This document shows, one piece after another, positions 1 to 7,863 of a DNA stretch of 39,494 nt. Below the pieces are notes generated by a model that was given only the letters and a program-made list of their open reading frames with translations, was not told the DNA's origin and made no database searches. The first letter of the stretch is position 1, and each line of letters begins with the position of its first letter. The DNA comes from Anaeroplasmataceae bacterium (GTDB lineage: Bacteria > Bacillota_I > Bacilli_A > Acholeplasmatales > JAEDCM01). Made by a program: the position numbers and the translations under genes. Location of the stretch: the NCBI GenBank assembly GCA_016294165.1, contig JAEDCM010000015.1, positions 1 to 39,494 on the forward strand. Reading direction: 5' to 3'.

Positions 1-46
1 AAAGATGTTTATAAACACATTCCTTTTTTGTGTCTACAAACATCTT
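1..46 (-). terminator. Terminator-like hairpin after the nfeD-like gene
   Basis: The arms AAGATGTTT (2-10) and AAACATCTT (38-46) are exact inverted repeats. Inside them ACACA (15-19) can pair with TGTGT (29-33). Read on the minus strand this long hairpin lies about 12 bases after the stop of the minus-strand gene and ends in a short T run, so it probably terminates that transcript. The T run is short and the hairpin could also act on a plus-strand transcript entering from the left. Confidence 0.55.
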
Positions 47-58
47 ATCATTTCAGAT

Positions 59-481
59 TTATTCCTCGTTTTTCTTTACTAATAGGGTTAAATCATCATT
101 ATCAATCACAATTACTTTATCACCGAAACATATTTCTTCAATGGATATTGCATTCCAACGCAAACCATTTATTCTAATAGAACCCTTACCATTTACAAAG
201 GAATTAACCGCAATTCCTTTTTTATTTTTAATTGTTTTAACTAATTTGTCTTTTCTTTTGAAATGAACATATTGTAATAAAAATTTTCTAAATCCTAAAA
301 TTGATAATAAAGAAGTTATTATAAATATGAAGATTTGAATATCATAGTTAACTTTTAATAATGTAAAGATGTAAGCTAAAAACGCTCCTAGGCCAAAAAA
401 TATAGCTATAAAATCCAAAGTAACTAATTCAATGATTAATGAAAAGATAATGACTGTTAGCCATATGATAGACCATCCCAT
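59..481 (-). CDS. NfeD-like membrane protein
   Basis: This 140-residue protein has the layout of short NfeD-family proteins. Hydrophobic segments fill roughly residues 1-70, starting with a membrane helix after MGWSIIWLTV, and a C-terminal OB-fold-like beta domain covers about residues 80-138. The pattern G-x-A-V, then GKGSIRINGLRWNA, then FGDKVIVIDNDDLTLLV matches the NfeD soluble domain. In the family such proteins are thought to work in membrane quality control, often with a stomatin or flotillin partner; no partner is visible here, and the left side is cut by the window edge. The ATG at 479-481 is preceded on the minus strand by a strong AGGAGGTG site (487-494). The gene is divergent from the sporulation operon. 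Family assignment is fairly secure; the exact role is not. Confidence 0.78.
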   Translation of the reverse strand: MGWSIIWLTVIIFSLIIELVTLDFIAIFFGLGAFLAYIFTLLKVNYDIQIFIFIITSLLSILGFRKFLLQYVHFKRKDKLVKTIKNKKGIAVNSFVNGKGSIRINGLRWNAISIEEICFGDKVIVIDNDDLTLLVKKNEE

Positions 482-503
482 CGTAACACCTCCTACCTAT
501 ATA

Positions 504-512
504 ATTTTATCA
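504..512 (-). promoter_or_regulatory. Extended -10 promoter for the nfeD-like gene
   Basis: On the minus strand TGA-TAAAAT forms an extended -10 (hexamer complement at 504-509, TGN at 510-512) about 23 bases before the start codon. No good -35 is seen, which is common for extended -10 promoters. Confidence 0.45.
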
Positions 513-556
513 CAAAAATTTAAAATTACACTATTAATTTATTGATAAAACGCATT

Positions 557-586
557 TTGACAAATTATATAGTTTAAATTTGTTAT
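557..586 (+). promoter_or_regulatory. Candidate spoIIA operon promoter
   Basis: TTGACA (557-562) and TGTTAT (581-586) are separated by 18 bases, about 30 bases before the spoIIAA start. The same TGACAAA overlaps a near-match to the Spo0A box TGNCGAA (one mismatch). In Bacillus this operon is driven by sigma-H and Spo0A; I do not see a convincing sigma-H motif, so the identity of the sigma factor is open. Confidence 0.4.
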
Positions 587-614
587 TCTTTAACCGTTAA
601 CAGGGGTGAATGCT

Positions 615-965
615 TTGGGATTAAGAGTTTTATTACAAATTAAGAGGAAAACTTTATTTATAAGATTAGATGGTGAATTAGATCAATCATCAACTGATGA
701 GGTAAGACTTAAGCTCACAGAGGTTATTGAAAAATATAATTTGGTTAATGTAGTATTTAATATGCAAAATCTTACATTTATGGACTCCTCAGGTATTGGA
801 ATAATCATTGGAAGATATAATCAAATAAAGAATAAAGATGGACAAGTTGTATTATGTAACTTGAATGATGATTTATTAAAGATTGTTAGGCTATCTGGTT
901 TGCTTAGAATTTGTACAATCAAGGATAATGAGGATAGTGCAAAGTATTATTTGGGGGAATTTTAA
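615..965 (+). CDS. spoIIAA: Anti-sigma F factor antagonist SpoIIAA
   Basis: This STAS-domain protein has 116 residues, matching Bacillus SpoIIAA (117). The TTG at 615 is chosen because AGGGGTGA (602-609) sits at good spacing before it and because the protein then begins LGLRVLLQIKRKTLFIRL, aligning with the family N-terminus; an in-frame GTG at 606 would lie inside the ribosome site. The motif TFMDSSGIGIIIGRY holds the regulatory serine (S58/S59) phosphorylated by SpoIIAB. In the family, unphosphorylated SpoIIAA binds SpoIIAB and releases sigma-F in the forespore. The stop overlaps the start of spoIIAB by one base, so the two genes are translationally coupled. Confidence 0.95.
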   Translation: MGLRVLLQIKRKTLFIRLDGELDQSSTDEVRLKLTEVIEKYNLVNVVFNMQNLTFMDSSGIGIIIGRYNQIKNKDGQVVLCNLNDDLLKIVRLSGLLRICTIKDNEDSAKYYLGEF

Positions 966-1396
966 TGAATAAAATGGAAATTATTTTTGATTCAAAGCTT
1001 GAGAACATTAAATTTGCTAGAAGTTGTGCAGTAATGTTTTTGCATGATTTAAATCTTACTCTAGGTTTTGCGAATGAGGTCAAAACGATTGTTAGTGAAG
1101 CGGTTACCAATTCGATTATTCATGGTTATAATTATAAAGAAGATCAAAAGGTATATTTAAAAATGGAATATGATAATGAATTAATCAAAATATATATAAT
1201 AGATCATGGAATAGGAATAAAGGATATTAAGCTTGCAATGATGCCAACCTATTCAACGTTATCATCTGAGGAAAGAAGTGGACTTGGATTTACGATAATT
1301 GATATTTTTTCGGACAAGCTCAATATAAGCAGTGAATATGGAAAAACGGTTGTTGAGGTTAGTAAAAAGATTAAAAGGGATGAGGAATGTGATTGA
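965..1396 (+). CDS. spoIIAB: Anti-sigma F factor / serine kinase SpoIIAB
   Basis: This is a 143-residue GHKL-type ATPase; Bacillus SpoIIAB has 146. The N box is visible as SEAVTNSIIHGY (about residues 41-52), the G1 box as DHGIGI, and the G2 box as GLGFTI. In the family it binds and inhibits sigma-F and phosphorylates the serine of SpoIIAA. The ATG at 965 overlaps the spoIIAA stop codon and is preceded by a GGGGG run. Its 3' end overlaps the start of sigF. The order AA-AB-sigF makes the assignment certain. Confidence 0.96.
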   Translation: MNKMEIIFDSKLENIKFARSCAVMFLHDLNLTLGFANEVKTIVSEAVTNSIIHGYNYKEDQKVYLKMEYDNELIKIYIIDHGIGIKDIKLAMMPTYSTLSSEERSGLGFTIIDIFSDKLNISSEYGKTVVEVSKKIKRDEECD

Positions 1397-1958
1397 TCCA
1401 TATCAAATATTTGAATCAAACATTGGTTTAGTACGTTTAGCAATGCGAAGATTCAAAAATCCTAGTGATGATTTATTTCAAAGTGGATTGATGGGATTAT
1501 TCAAAGCATGTGTAAATTATGATGAAAATAAAGGATTCAAGTTTTCAACCTTTGCCATGCCTCATATCATTAATGAAATGAAAAAGGAATCAAAAAATGC
1601 CTTATTAGTAAGAATTCCTGATGAAGTTTACAAGGTTTTATCCTATATAAAAAATGATGAATTGTATAGTCTTGATGCTCTAAGTGAAAAGCTTAATGTG
1701 AAAAAAAAGCATATCATGGATGCTTTATTTTTTAAATCATTCTTAATGTTTGATGAGTCCTTATATTATAAGGAAAATGATAGAATAATCCTTTACTTGC
1801 ATGATTTAAATGAAGAGGAAAGAAAAATAAATTTTTTATATTATTACCATAATTTATATAAAAGTGATATTGCCAAAATTATGGATATTTCTCCTCAAAA
1901 GGTCAGCAAAATCTTAAATAAAAGTCTAGAGATAATTAAAAGAAATATTAAAGTATAA
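1389..1958 (+). CDS. sigF: Short RNA polymerase sigma factor SigF (SpoIIAC)
   Basis: This is the third gene of the spoIIA cassette, a sigma-70 family protein. Region 2 is clear: SNIGLVRLAMRRF, then DDLFQSGLMGLFKA and FKFSTFAMPHIINEM, including the core-binding and -10 recognition parts. Region 4 forms a C-terminal helix-turn-helix (DIAKIMDISPQKVSKILNK). The GTG at 1389 has AAGGG nine bases ahead; an ATG at 1380 is possible but has no spaced ribosome site. At 189 residues it is well short of Bacillus SigF (255), lacking most of the N-terminal segment before region 2 and having a poorly conserved, shortened region 3. It overlaps spoIIAB by 8 bases. In the family it drives early forespore transcription. 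Confidence 0.87.
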   Translation: MIDPYQIFESNIGLVRLAMRRFKNPSDDLFQSGLMGLFKACVNYDENKGFKFSTFAMPHIINEMKKESKNALLVRIPDEVYKVLSYIKNDELYSLDALSEKLNVKKKHIMDALFFKSFLMFDESLYYKENDRIILYLHDLNEEERKINFLYYYHNLYKSDIAKIMDISPQKVSKILNKSLEIIKRNIKV

Positions 1959-1981
1959 ATACATATATTTTGCCAAAAAAT
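1953..1981 (+). promoter_or_regulatory. Possible forespore (sigma-F/G type) promoter before spoVAC
   Basis: GTATA (1953-1957) is followed about 14 bases later by GCCAAAAAAT (1972-1981), resembling the GYATA ... GGNNANANT pattern of sigma-F/G promoters. spoVA operons of Bacillus are sigma-G dependent, which is why I looked. The match is short and AT-rich, so this is tentative. Confidence 0.3.
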
Positions 1982-1998
1982 ATTTTTGAGGTGATTAT

Positions 1999-2436
1999 AT
2001 GTTAAATAGAAACTATTATAAAAATAAATTAGAAGAGCATAAATATAAGCCTAATTATTTAAGGAACATGATTTATGCTTTTTTGTTTGGAGGATTTATT
2101 GCGATTATTGGACAAAGCTTAATTGAGCTCTATAGCTTGTTTTTTAATGATGAAATGTCAAGAAGTTTAATGACAGTTACCTTGATTTTTATTTCTAGTT
2201 TACTTACGGCCTTAGGAATATTTGATAGTATAGGTCAGATTGCTTTAGCTGGGACGATAGTTCCAATAACAGGATTTGCAAATTCTTTAACAAGTGCCGC
2301 GTTAGAATCAAAACAGGAAGGGATTGTTTTGGGGATTGGTTGTAATATGTTTAAACTTGCTGGTACAGTAATAACATTTGGAATTGTCTCAGCCTATTTT
2401 TTGGGAATTATTAGATATTTGGTGGGATTAATATGA
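1999..2436 (+). CDS. spoVAC: Stage V sporulation protein AC
   Basis: This is a 145-residue membrane protein (about 150 in Bacillus) with several hydrophobic segments: FLFGGFIAIIGQSLIELY, a second around LMTVTLIFISSLLTALGIF, and a third near the C-terminus. The family-typical FGGFIAIIGQ and PITGFANS stretches are present. SpoVAC belongs to the SpoVA channel in the spore inner membrane that moves calcium-dipicolinate into the forespore and out at germination, and is thought to be the mechanosensitive pore component. GAGGTGATT precedes the ATG. The gene follows sigF after 40 bases and its stop overlaps spoVAD (ATGA). The upstream spoVAA and spoVAB of Bacillus are absent. Confidence 0.93.
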   Translation: MLNRNYYKNKLEEHKYKPNYLRNMIYAFLFGGFIAIIGQSLIELYSLFFNDEMSRSLMTVTLIFISSLLTALGIFDSIGQIALAGTIVPITGFANSLTSAALESKQEGIVLGIGCNMFKLAGTVITFGIVSAYFLGIIRYLVGLI

Positions 2437-3413
2437 AATCATTTATTTTCAATAATGTTTTTTTAAAAAATGCATATACCTGTGTGGGGCCAGTTGAAGG
2501 GAAGGGGCCCTTGAAAAACTATTTTAATAAGATATATGATGATTTATATTTAGGACAAAAATGTTGGGAGGATGCTGAATCAAAATTATTGAAGGAAGCC
2601 ATTTTAGGCGTGATTAATAAAAGCGATGAAGAAATTGATTTAATTGTATCTGGCGATTTAATAAATCAAAATGCGGTGTCTAGCTATGCAATTAAGGATT
2701 TAAATATCCCCTATATTGGAGCATTTGGTGCTTGTTCAACCATGATTTTATCAATGATTATTGGAGCTAATATCATTGAATCAAAAAATGCCAAAAATGT
2801 TATTTGCGCGACGTCAAGTCATAATTGTACGAGTGAAAGACAATTTAGAAATCCAACTGAATATGGCGGTGGTAAGCCAAAAACTGCAACTTTTACCGTT
2901 ACTGGAGGTGTAGCCTGTCAGTTGAGCGAAAAAGGATTGATTAAGATCACTCGCGCAACAGTTGGAAAGATATTTGATTCAACCCTTAATAACCCATTAG
3001 ATATGGGAAGTGCTATGGCTCCAGCAGCTTGTGAAACATTACTTGAGCATCTTCGAGATTTTAATTTAGAAAGTAATTATTACGATTTGATTTTAACTGG
3101 TGATCTATCCGATATGGGATTTAAAATAGTTAAAGACATTTTAACTGAACAGAAAGTATTTAATGCCAATTATTATGATGCTGGTTTAATGGTTTATGAT
3201 ATTAAAAGTCAAAAGGTTTTTTCTGGTGGAAGTGGATGTGCATGTATTGGTGTTGTTAGTATGGGATATATCAAATTTTTATTAGAAAATAAAAAATTAA
3301 AACGAGTTTTATTGATTGGAACAGGGGCTTTAATGAATCAAATGAGCGTTAATCAAAAGAAAACTATTACATCAATTGCGCATGCAATTGCCTTAGAAGG
3401 AGTAGAAATATGA
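2433..3413 (+). CDS. spoVAD: Stage V sporulation protein AD
   Basis: This is a 326-residue soluble protein (338 in Bacillus) with the thiolase/ketoacyl-synthase-like fold of SpoVAD. It includes the segment IPYIGAFGACSTMILSMI, where a thiolase would carry its nucleophilic cysteine, and the SSHNCTSERQFRNPTEYGG stretch typical of SpoVAD. In the family it binds dipicolinic acid and delivers it to the SpoVA channel on the spore inner membrane. It overlaps spoVAC and spoVAE by four bases on either side (ATGA), indicating translational coupling in a single operon. Confidence 0.95.
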   Translation: MKSFIFNNVFLKNAYTCVGPVEGKGPLKNYFNKIYDDLYLGQKCWEDAESKLLKEAILGVINKSDEEIDLIVSGDLINQNAVSSYAIKDLNIPYIGAFGACSTMILSMIIGANIIESKNAKNVICATSSHNCTSERQFRNPTEYGGGKPKTATFTVTGGVACQLSEKGLIKITRATVGKIFDSTLNNPLDMGSAMAPAACETLLEHLRDFNLESNYYDLILTGDLSDMGFKIVKDILTEQKVFNANYYDAGLMVYDIKSQKVFSGGSGCACIGVVSMGYIKFLLENKKLKRVLLIGTGALMNQMSVNQKKTITSIAHAIALEGVEI

Positions 3414-3760
3414 TTTTTTTATATGCTTTTTTAGTTGGCGGTGGTATTTGTGCTATCGGTCAATTCATTATGGATTATTTTAAATTAACACCTGGACATC
3501 TAACAAGCCTTTTTGTAGTAGTAGGTGCTTTTTTAGATGTTTTTGATATTTATGATAATTTGGTAAAATTTAGTGAAGCAGGAGCGTTGGTTCCGATTAC
3601 TTCCTTTGGCCATTCATTATTACATGGAGCATTAGAAGCTGTGGAAGAAAAAGGTATCATGGGACTTGCATCTGGAATGTTTGATTTGACAAGTGTTGGA
3701 ATTGTCTTTGCGATTATTTGTGCTTTTGTTTTTGCAGTTTTATTTAGGCCAAAGGGATGA
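3410..3760 (+). CDS. spoVAE: Stage V sporulation protein AE (AEB type)
   Basis: This is a 116-residue membrane protein the same size as Bacillus SpoVAEB and related to SpoVAC. The family core GGGICAIGQFIMDYFKLTPGHLTS near the N-terminus and VPITSFGHSLLHGALEA in the middle are clear. Three or four hydrophobic segments predict an inner-membrane channel subunit for calcium-dipicolinate. GAAGGAG lies just before the ATG, which overlaps the spoVAD stop. The small soluble SpoVAEA of Bacillus is missing: the next gene is spoVAF, overlapping by four bases. Confidence 0.93.
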   Translation: MIFLYAFLVGGGICAIGQFIMDYFKLTPGHLTSLFVVVGAFLDVFDIYDNLVKFSEAGALVPITSFGHSLLHGALEAVEEKGIMGLASGMFDLTSVGIVFAIICAFVFAVLFRPKG

Positions 3761-5064
3761 AAGATATAATTGAAGAAAGGCTTAATATTGATTTAAGCTT
3801 TGATCTTGGAAAAAAAGAAATTGTGATCAATAATAATGTCTATACATTTTATTATGTTTCATCTTTGATTAATCAGGATGGTATAAGTATTTTATTACAA
3901 ACAATTTTTGATTTAAATGATATCTTTAAGATTACTAATCTACAAGCATCAAGGGTTCATTCAATTGATGAATTTATCACGGGAATTCTATCAGGAATGC
4001 TTGGAATATGTGGTAATGAGCTGATTATCATTGATTTTAGAAATTATCCAGGAAGAGAGCCAAGTGAACCTGATACCGAAAAAATTGTGAGAGGCGCAAG
4101 AGATGGATTTACTGAAAACATAATTAAAAATTGTGGACTATTAAGAAGGAGAATAAGAACTCCACAACTAATAAACGAGCTATACAAAATCGGTTATGAA
4201 TCAAAAACTGATTTGTGTCTGACATATATAAAAAATAAGGTGGATTTATCATTATTAGAGATTATAAGAAATAGTTTAAAGGAAATTAATTCTAAAGAGA
4301 TTGTTATGGCTGATAAAGCAATTGAAGAGCTAATCATTACAAACAAATGGTCTGCTTATCCTCTAGTAAGATATACAGAAAGGCCGGACACATTAGCCAT
4401 TCATTTATATCAGGGAAAGATTGGTATTATTGTTGATAACTCACCAGTTAGTATCATATTACCAACAACATATTTTGACCATCTTGAGCATGCAGAAGAG
4501 TTTAGACAAAGGCCACTAATTGGGACGATTTTAAAAAACTTACGCTTATTTGGAGTTTTAATTAGTTTGTTTTTAATGCCAATTTTTATGCTTTCATTAA
4601 TAAATCAAAACCATTTTTTTAATTTGGAATTAAGAAAAACTAGTGGAATTTTAATCCAAGTATTAATAGCTGAGGTAGGAATTGAATTTTTAAGAACAGC
4701 TTCAATCCATACCCCAACACCTTTATCAAATGCCATGGGAATTCTAGCTGGTGTTTTAATTGGAGAAATGGCAATTAGTATTGGACTATTTACCCCGGAA
4801 ATAGTTTTATTTAGTGCGATAAGTCAAATTGCTAGCTATATCACACCATCATATGAATTAGGTTTAGCCAATAAATTATCAAAAATTATTTTTTTAATAT
4901 TAACCTATTTTTTCTTAACTACAGGACTTATAATAGGAATAATATTATGGATTATATACTTATATAACCTAAAATCGTTTACTAAAAGATATTTATATCC
5001 AATTATTCCTTTTAATAAAAATGATTTTTTAAAGATTTTTATTAGATTTCCTCATAAAAAATAG
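3757..5064 (+). CDS. spoVAF: Stage V sporulation protein AF (GerA-like membrane protein)
   Basis: At 435 residues this is shorter than Bacillus SpoVAF (about 490). It has the GerA A-subunit-like layout: a soluble N-terminal part with GNELIIIDFRNYPGREPSEPDTEK and GFTENIIKNCGLLRRRI, followed from about residue 260 by membrane helices and the conserved segment IQVLIAEVGIEFLRTASIHT and PTPLSNAMGILAGVLIGEMA. In Bacillus it accompanies the SpoVA channel and modulates germination. The ATG overlaps the spoVAE stop and has AAAGGG immediately before it with no spacer, so translation probably relies on coupling. It is the last gene of the sporulation block. Confidence 0.92.
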   Translation: MKDIIEERLNIDLSFDLGKKEIVINNNVYTFYYVSSLINQDGISILLQTIFDLNDIFKITNLQASRVHSIDEFITGILSGMLGICGNELIIIDFRNYPGREPSEPDTEKIVRGARDGFTENIIKNCGLLRRRIRTPQLINELYKIGYESKTDLCLTYIKNKVDLSLLEIIRNSLKEINSKEIVMADKAIEELIITNKWSAYPLVRYTERPDTLAIHLYQGKIGIIVDNSPVSIILPTTYFDHLEHAEEFRQRPLIGTILKNLRLFGVLISLFLMPIFMLSLINQNHFFNLELRKTSGILIQVLIAEVGIEFLRTASIHTPTPLSNAMGILAGVLIGEMAISIGLFTPEIVLFSAISQIASYITPSYELGLANKLSKIIFLILTYFFLTTGLIIGIILWIIYLYNLKSFTKRYLYPIIPFNKNDFLKIFIRFPHKK

Positions 5065-5093
5065 TTTCTTATGTCTATAAAATATGCTAAAAT
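5065..5093 (+). promoter_or_regulatory. Candidate promoter for tldD-tldE
   Basis: An extended -10, TGC followed by TAAAAT (5085-5093), lies about 22 bases before the tldD start. TTTCTT at 5065-5070, 17 bases upstream of the -10, is a weak -35. Confidence 0.45.
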
Positions 5094-5114
5094 GAAAAAA
5101 TAAGGAGTGGTACA

Positions 5115-6503
5115 ATGTTTGATAAGGATTTTTTAAAAGAAGTTTTAGATGAATGTCTAAAAAATGGAGCGGATTATGCGGAAATATATTGCCAAGACAC
5201 AAGCAATTATGTTTTACAAGCCATTGGAAATGATGTTTCAAAAATTATTAAATCACAAGAATATGGAGCCGGTATTCGTGTATTTAATGGCTTAATTGAA
5301 TTATTTGCATCCACAAATGATGTGAGTAAGGAAAACTTATTAAAAGTAGCGAAATCTTTAAGCCAAAGTGTTGGTAAAGAGCCTTTAAATATTAAATATG
5401 ATTTAAAAGAAGTAGATATTAAGCGTCATGTTAATGCGAAAAAGACAAGAAAGAATTTTGGATTAGATAAACAAACCGAATTAGTTTTAAAAGGAACAAA
5501 AGCAATTCTTGATTATGATAAAACAATAAGTCAAGCAGTTTGTGTTTTAACAGAGGCTGATACCTTAATTACCTTCGCAAATACGAAGGGTAAATTCTAC
5601 AATGATAATGAATTAATCATTAGATTTAGTGCTCAAGCCGTTGCGACTGATGGTGTAGTTACCCAAACAGCTAATAATAATTATGGATATAATAGCGGTT
5701 ATGAGATTTTCGATGATTTTGATGTAACAGCTTTTTGTACGGATATCGCATCAAAAGCAGTCACAATGCTTCATGCTGATGAAATGGTTGGAGGAGATAT
5801 TCCAGTAATCATTCATAATGGATTTGGTGGAGTTATTTTTCATGAGGCGTGTGGACATCCGCTAGAGGCTAGTAGTGTTTCTAAAAATTTAAGTATTTTT
5901 AGTGGAAAGCTTGGAGAAAAAATAGCTTCAGATCTTGTTACGGCAATTGATGATGGTACCTTAGAAAATGAATGGGGAAGTTCAAATATCGATGATGAAG
6001 GAAACCCTACACAACGAAATGTTTTAATTGAAAATGGAGTTTTAAAAGGGTATTTGATTGATGAAATTGGTGGTAAAAGAATGGGACTAGAGCCAAATGG
6101 TGCTGGTCGTCGTGAATCATATAAATATATGCCAACATCAAGGATGAGTAATACTTATATTGCTAATGGAACATCAACTTTTGAAGAAATTATTGCAAAT
6201 ACAAAATATGGATTATTTGCTAAATCACTTGGTGGAGGAAGTGTAGATCCATCAACTGGTGAGTTCAATTTCTCAGTTTTAGAAGGATATATGGTTATTG
6301 ATGGACGTATTGATAAGCCAGTAAGAGGTGCTAGCATTGTTGGTAATGGTAGTGATATTTTAAAACGTATTGATATGGTTGGAAATAATCAAACATTTGG
6401 ACATGGTATGTGTGGAGCTGCCTCAGGTAGTATTCCAGCCAATGTCGGACAACCTACAATTAGATTAAGCCATATGACTGTTGGTGGAAAGGGGTCAAAG
6501 TAA
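5115..6503 (+). CDS. tldD: Metalloprotease TldD
   Basis: This 462-residue protein matches the catalytic TldD subunit of the TldD/TldE heterodimer. The zinc motif HEACGH (HExxxH, residues 243-248) sits in GVIFHEACGHPLEAS, and the C-terminal block SLGGGSVDPSTGEFNFSV, then GNGSDILKRIDMVGNN and MCGAASGSIPANVGQP is intact, supplying the further metal ligand. In the family TldD/E cleaves unfolded peptides and matures some peptide natural products; no such precursor is visible here. AAGGAGTGG precedes the ATG, and the partner tldE starts two bases after the stop. Confidence 0.93.
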   Translation: MFDKDFLKEVLDECLKNGADYAEIYCQDTSNYVLQAIGNDVSKIIKSQEYGAGIRVFNGLIELFASTNDVSKENLLKVAKSLSQSVGKEPLNIKYDLKEVDIKRHVNAKKTRKNFGLDKQTELVLKGTKAILDYDKTISQAVCVLTEADTLITFANTKGKFYNDNELIIRFSAQAVATDGVVTQTANNNYGYNSGYEIFDDFDVTAFCTDIASKAVTMLHADEMVGGDIPVIIHNGFGGVIFHEACGHPLEASSVSKNLSIFSGKLGEKIASDLVTAIDDGTLENEWGSSNIDDEGNPTQRNVLIENGVLKGYLIDEIGGKRMGLEPNGAGRRESYKYMPTSRMSNTYIANGTSTFEEIIANTKYGLFAKSLGGGSVDPSTGEFNFSVLEGYMVIDGRIDKPVRGASIVGNGSDILKRIDMVGNNQTFGHGMCGAASGSIPANVGQPTIRLSHMTVGGKGSK

Positions 6504-6504
6504 G

Positions 6505-7815
6505 ATGAATTTTAATAAGATTTTAAATAAATCAAAAGAAGTAGGATTCTCTGATTTTGAAATTCATATTCAAACTGCTGGAAGTCTAGAAGCATCATTG
6601 TTTTTAGGAGAAATCCAACAAAATGTTCAATCAGATATTACCTCAATTACCCTACGTGGTGTATATAATGAAAAACTAGTTTTAATGAAAATTGAAAGAT
6701 TAGATGAGGATTATATTATTTCGTGTCTTCCTGAATTAAAGGAAATGGCAAACTATATTACTACTAAGGAACCAGTATTCTTATTTGAAGGTTCGAAATC
6801 TTATCCAGAAATTCCTGAGCATATCGAAAATATTGATGATTTTGAAATGGATAAAAAAATTGAATTATTAAAAAAATTGGAAGAAACAATTGTTTCATAT
6901 GATAATCGAATTGCCAAAGAGGTTAATTGTGCATATCAAGAATCAATTGAAGGACTAACGATTGTTAATACTAAAGGTTTAAATGTAAGTAGAAACTCGA
7001 AAGGTGCTTTTATATACGCTCAAGCCTTAGCAAAAACAAAAACTGAGGCTCAATCATCTTTTGATTTCCAAATGGTGACTGATTTCAACGAATTTGATGT
7101 CGTTAAATTAGGAAAAAAGATCGCCAATGATGCCGTAAGCATGCTTGGTGCACAGCCACTTCCAAGTAAGAAATATGATGTTGTGTTTGATGAAAGTGCA
7201 TTTTCAAGCTTGCTAGGAGCTTTTTCAGGAATGTTCAGTGCCGATGCAGCGATGAAAAAACTATCACCAATCAAGGACAAGCTAAATGAAAAGATTTTTG
7301 GAGATAACGTTACAATTGTGGATACAGGAATTAATAAGGATGCCTTATCATTTGTTACCTTCGATAGTGAAGGAGTTAGTACAAGATATAAAGAGGTCGT
7401 TAAAAATGGAGTGTTTAAAACATTCCTACACAATCTTCAAACAGCTAGTGTTTTTAACGCTGAACCTACTGGAAATGGAACAAAAAATGGCGTTTCAACA
7501 TTATGTTTTTATTTAGAAAAGGGTAATGATAAATTTGAAGATATTATTAAGGATATCACTGATGGTGTCTATGTTACGGATTTGATGGGATTGCATGCCG
7601 GATTAAATACGCAGTCAGGTGATTTTAATCTACAATCTAGTGGTTACCATATTGTAAATGGAGAGATTAAAGAACCATTTAATTTAGTAGTTATTTCTGG
7701 AAACTTTATGGAAATGATGAATGAAATAACACATATTGGAGATAAGGTTAAATATCGTTTTGGAACTGGTTCACCAGTTATTAGAGTTAAACCTTTAATG
7801 GTTTCAGGTAAATAA
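6505..7815 (+). CDS. tldE: TldE/PmbA-type protease subunit
   Basis: This 436-residue paralogue of TldD lacks the HExxxH motif, as expected for TldE (PmbA). Where TldD has HEACGH, this protein reads VVFDESAFSSLLGAFSG. The C-terminal STRYKEVVKNGVFKTFLHN and GLHAGLNTQSGDFNLQSSGY blocks are typical of the family. The ATG at 6505 was chosen because it lies just after the tldD stop and gives the family-like N-terminus MNFNKILNKSKEVGFSDFEI; a GGAAAGGGG tract lies upstream. TldE forms the non-catalytic half of the cytoplasmic heterodimer with the neighbouring TldD. No clear terminator separates it from the ABC transporter gene that follows. Confidence 0.9.
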   Translation: MNFNKILNKSKEVGFSDFEIHIQTAGSLEASLFLGEIQQNVQSDITSITLRGVYNEKLVLMKIERLDEDYIISCLPELKEMANYITTKEPVFLFEGSKSYPEIPEHIENIDDFEMDKKIELLKKLEETIVSYDNRIAKEVNCAYQESIEGLTIVNTKGLNVSRNSKGAFIYAQALAKTKTEAQSSFDFQMVTDFNEFDVVKLGKKIANDAVSMLGAQPLPSKKYDVVFDESAFSSLLGAFSGMFSADAAMKKLSPIKDKLNEKIFGDNVTIVDTGINKDALSFVTFDSEGVSTRYKEVVKNGVFKTFLHNLQTASVFNAEPTGNGTKNGVSTLCFYLEKGNDKFEDIIKDITDGVYVTDLMGLHAGLNTQSGDFNLQSSGYHIVNGEIKEPFNLVVISGNFMEMMNEITHIGDKVKYRFGTGSPVIRVKPLMVSGK

Positions 7816-7863
7816 AAAAAGTCCTATTTTAAATAATATGATTTTTTAAAAGAGGGTGAAGAA

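Noticed and set aside
7050..7433. Minus-strand open frame of 127 codons within tldE
   Set aside because: It is antisense to a clear gene, has no ribosome site, and its sequence follows from the codons of the + strand. The same holds for the other antisense frames in the window.
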